Of a DNA stretch of 6,874 nt, positions 5,165 to 6,874 are shown one piece after another; position 1 is the stretch's first letter; each line of letters begins with the position of its first letter. The translations under genes were made by a program, and so were the position numbers. The notes beneath the pieces were generated by a model. It made no database searches. It saw only the letters and a program-made list of their open reading frames with translations, and had not been told where the DNA came from. The DNA is from Planctomycetota bacterium (lineage in GTDB: Bacteria > Planctomycetota > Planctomycetia > Pirellulales > Pirellulaceae): NCBI GenBank assembly GCA_019347795.1, contig JAHWKS010000295.1, positions 1-6,874 on the forward strand, given 5' to 3'.

Positions 5165-6820
5165 ATGAAGGCAGTCATCACGATCGTGGCGATGACCGCG
5201 GCCGCTTGGGCGGCCGCCCCGCAACGAGTTTTCGCCCAATACGGCCTTCCTGCCGGTCCCGGGCCGTACGGAATGTCGCCCGGACCGATGGCGCCGGGCC
5301 AGGCGCCGTACGCGGCTCAGCCGGCGTTTCATGGACCGGCCGGACCGGCCCCGTTCATGGGACCGGCGCCCGCCGCGCCTCCCGGCTATGGCTACTATCC
5401 CGGCATGCCCGCCGGATACCAGCAGCCGTCCCTGGCGCCGCCGGCCGGACCGTACGGGCCTCCGGGCGCCTATGCGCCTCCCGGCGCCGCTTACGGCGAT
5501 CCCAATGGCGGCTATCCTCCTCCCGGCGCCGCTTACGGCGATCCCAACGGCGGTTATCCTCCTCCCGATGGCGGCTACGGCGCGCCGGGCGGTTATCCGT
5601 CGGGGGCGCCGATCGACGACTACGGACAACCGCTCAATTACGGCGAGGGCTATGACGGCATGCCGCTCGACGGCGGCGCTGTTTGCGACACCTGCGGCGG
5701 CGACGCCGGGGTGTGCGGATGCGGGATGGGGCTGGCCCCGGTGTTCTTCGGACTGGAAGGTCTGCTTTGGGTCCGCCACGGACAGCAGATCCCGCCGCTG
5801 GTCACCACCAGCCCGGCCGGAACCGCTGCGGGAAACGCGGGCGTGATCGGACAAGGGGCGACGGTCCTCTTCGGCGGACAGCGCGTCGAAGACGGCTTCC
5901 AGCCCGGCGTGCGGATCACGTCCGGCGTGTGGCTCGATCCGATGCACGAAGTTGCAATTGGCGGGCGACTCCTGCTTCTGGGCCAGGACGAAGTGGAGTT
6001 CAACGCTTCGTCCCCCACGGGGCAGCCGATCATCGCCCGGCCTTTCATCGACTTCAACACGGGCAACGAGGACGCATTCCTGGCGGCCTTTGACGACGGC
6101 ACGCTGGTCAATCCGCGCACCGGAAGCATCAACGTCTCCGTGATGAACGATCTCTGGGGCGGCGACGCCTTCAGCAGCTTGCTGCTCACGCAGGGGAACG
6201 GTTACCGCATCGACCTGCTGGCCGGCTACCAGTTCTACCGCATCGACGAGGCGGTGAGCATTCGCAGCACCTCGATCCGCGGCGACCTCGCTCCGCCGTT
6301 TAACATTCCGGCCGGGTCGACGATCACCATTGAGGACATCTTCGGAACGCAGAACGAGTTCCACGGAGGCGCCTTGGGCGCCGTGACGGAGTTCCAGCAA
6401 GGCGCGTTCTCGCTGAAGTTCCTCGGCCGGGTGGCGGTGGGGACGATGGAGCAGACGCTGCAGATCATCGGGAAAACGACGATCGAGAATCCTCCGCCGG
6501 CCGGCGGAGGCCCGCCCTTGCCGCCGGTGGTGCTCCCCGGGGGGATTCTGGCGCAGCCGTCCAACACCGGCGAGTTCACTCGCGACCGCACCGTCGTTTC
6601 GCCCGAAGCCGCGATCACCTTCGGCTACAACGTCAATCACAACGTTTCGCTCACGCTCGGCTACAGCTTCATCTATTGGACGAGCGTCGCGCAGGCCGGG
6701 CCGCACATCAATCGCAGGATCGACCTGACGCAGGTGAACGCCGTTCCGCCGCCGCCGGGCATCATGGCAAGCGACTTTTGGGTGATGGGCCTCAACGGCG
6801 GCATCGAATGGCGGTACTAA
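5165..6820 (+). CDS. BBP7-family outer-membrane beta-barrel protein
   Basis: The 551-residue product looks like the BBP7 putative porin family of planctomycetes, expected in the outer membrane with unknown cargo. Residues 1-24 form a signal peptide ending VFA, cut before Gln25. Residues 25-170 are rich in Pro, Gly, Tyr and Ala, including two 14-residue repeats (105-118, 119-132) and a partial third. A Cys cluster, CDTCGGDAGVCGCG (174-187), precedes the barrel, which opens with VFFGLEGLLWVRHG (192-205). Alternating polar and hydrophobic strands continue (ITSGVWLDP, VAIGGRLLLLG, YRIDLLAGYQFYRI, FSLKFLGRVAVG, AITFGYNVNHNVSLTLGYSF), ending NGGIEWRY with the terminal aromatic residue usual for barrel insertion. 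A Pro-rich insert, NPPPAGGGPPLPP (near 444-456), probably forms a loop. An in-frame ATG at 5093 would add 24 residues, but the signal peptide favours 5165; the ribosome site is weak. The gene is divergent from the SecA-like gene. Family assignment is firm; transport function is unknown. Confidence 0.92.
   Translation: MKAVITIVAMTAAAWAAAPQRVFAQYGLPAGPGPYGMSPGPMAPGQAPYAAQPAFHGPAGPAPFMGPAPAAPPGYGYYPGMPAGYQQPSLAPPAGPYGPPGAYAPPGAAYGDPNGGYPPPGAAYGDPNGGYPPPDGGYGAPGGYPSGAPIDDYGQPLNYGEGYDGMPLDGGAVCDTCGGDAGVCGCGMGLAPVFFGLEGLLWVRHGQQIPPLVTTSPAGTAAGNAGVIGQGATVLFGGQRVEDGFQPGVRITSGVWLDPMHEVAIGGRLLLLGQDEVEFNASSPTGQPIIARPFIDFNTGNEDAFLAAFDDGTLVNPRTGSINVSVMNDLWGGDAFSSLLLTQGNGYRIDLLAGYQFYRIDEAVSIRSTSIRGDLAPPFNIPAGSTITIEDIFGTQNEFHGGALGAVTEFQQGAFSLKFLGRVAVGTMEQTLQIIGKTTIENPPPAGGGPPLPPVVLPGGILAQPSNTGEFTRDRTVVSPEAAITFGYNVNHNVSLTLGYSFIYWTSVAQAGPHINRRIDLTQVNAVPPPPGIMASDFWVMGLNGGIEWRY
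5477..5599 (+). repeat. 42-bp in-frame tandem repeat
   Basis: Units at 5477-5518 and 5519-5560 each encode PPGAAYGDPNGGYP and differ at only two third-codon positions. A degenerate 39-nt unit follows at 5561-5599 (PPDGGYGAPGGYP). The near identity of the DNA points to recent duplication. The repeats lie in the Pro/Gly/Tyr-rich segment between signal peptide and barrel. Confidence 0.9.
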
Positions 6821-6847
6821 GGACAATTCGAGAAACTAATGTCCTTA
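6818..6847 (+). repeat. Hairpin that includes the barrel-gene stop codon
   Basis: TAAGGACA (6818-6825, the first three bases being the stop codon) pairs perfectly with TGTCCTTA (6840-6847) over a 14-nt loop. No T-run follows. It may contribute to transcript ending or 3' stability together with the next hairpin. Confidence 0.6.
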
Positions 6848-6866
6848 ACCTCCCCTGTGGGGAGGT
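6848..6866 (+). repeat. REP-like GC-rich hairpin at the right edge
   Basis: ACCTCCCC (6848-6855) and GGGGAGGT (6859-6866) form a perfect 8-bp stem with a TGT loop, directly after the previous hairpin. No T-run follows; the sequence continues TCGGACGCG to the window end. The CCTCCCC...GGGGAGG form followed by a GCG-rich second motif recalls dispersed REP-type repeats, which the window cuts off. It could help terminate transcription of the barrel gene. Confidence 0.6.
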
Positions 6867-6874
6867 CGGACGCG

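Noticed and set aside
4840..5655. Plus-strand 271-codon open frame with SPTRKRG peptide
   Set aside because: It translates the intergenic palindromic repeat and then an off-frame part of the barrel gene; a typical spurious call.
5066..6826. Minus-strand 586-codon open frame
   Set aside because: Antisense shadow of the BBP7 gene, rich in Arg, Gly and Val, without domains.

Overview
The window looks like chromosomal DNA of a planctomycete, most likely of the Pirellulales type. It is GC-rich. It carries a BBP7-type beta-barrel gene and a Cys-rich small secreted protein with a C-C...W..YC.E motif, both typical of that phylum as I know it. The spaces between genes are long and filled with dispersed palindromic and short tandem repeats of a kind common in those genomes. 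No database search was possible, so all family names rest on motifs read by eye.

Layout. Positions 1-9 (minus) are the first three codons of a gene that leaves the window, preceded by a consensus Shine-Dalgarno site. Positions 91-951 (minus) encode an unrecognised membrane protein with about seven hydrophobic helices, probably co-transcribed with the cut-off gene. A 228-nt divergent spacer follows. From 1180 to 1826 (plus) lies a secreted Cys/Pro-rich protein gene whose reading frame is broken once, between about 1380 and 1437.

Positions 1827-2773 are a gene-free zone of about 950 nt. It holds a large perfect inverted repeat, a convincing rho-independent terminator, a short remnant of a restriction endonuclease/methylase N-terminus, two copies of a 71/72-bp repeat, and opposed copies of a CCACGGAT-type repeat.

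Positions 2774-4741 (minus) encode a C-terminally short SecA-like ATPase. A 423-nt divergent spacer with a palindromic repeat separates it from 5165-6820 (plus), a BBP7-family outer-membrane beta-barrel protein with a Pro/Gly/Tyr-rich N-terminal segment. Its stop codon is the start of a hairpin, and a second, REP-like hairpin follows to the window edge.

How it fits together: three of the gene products concern the envelope (a membrane protein, a secreted Cys-rich protein, an outer-membrane barrel), and the fourth is a motor related to the Sec export pathway. The genes are mostly divergent and separated by repeats, so no single operon or system is visible. The most interesting item is the shortened SecA. 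The window gives no strong evidence for a wholly new multi-gene system.
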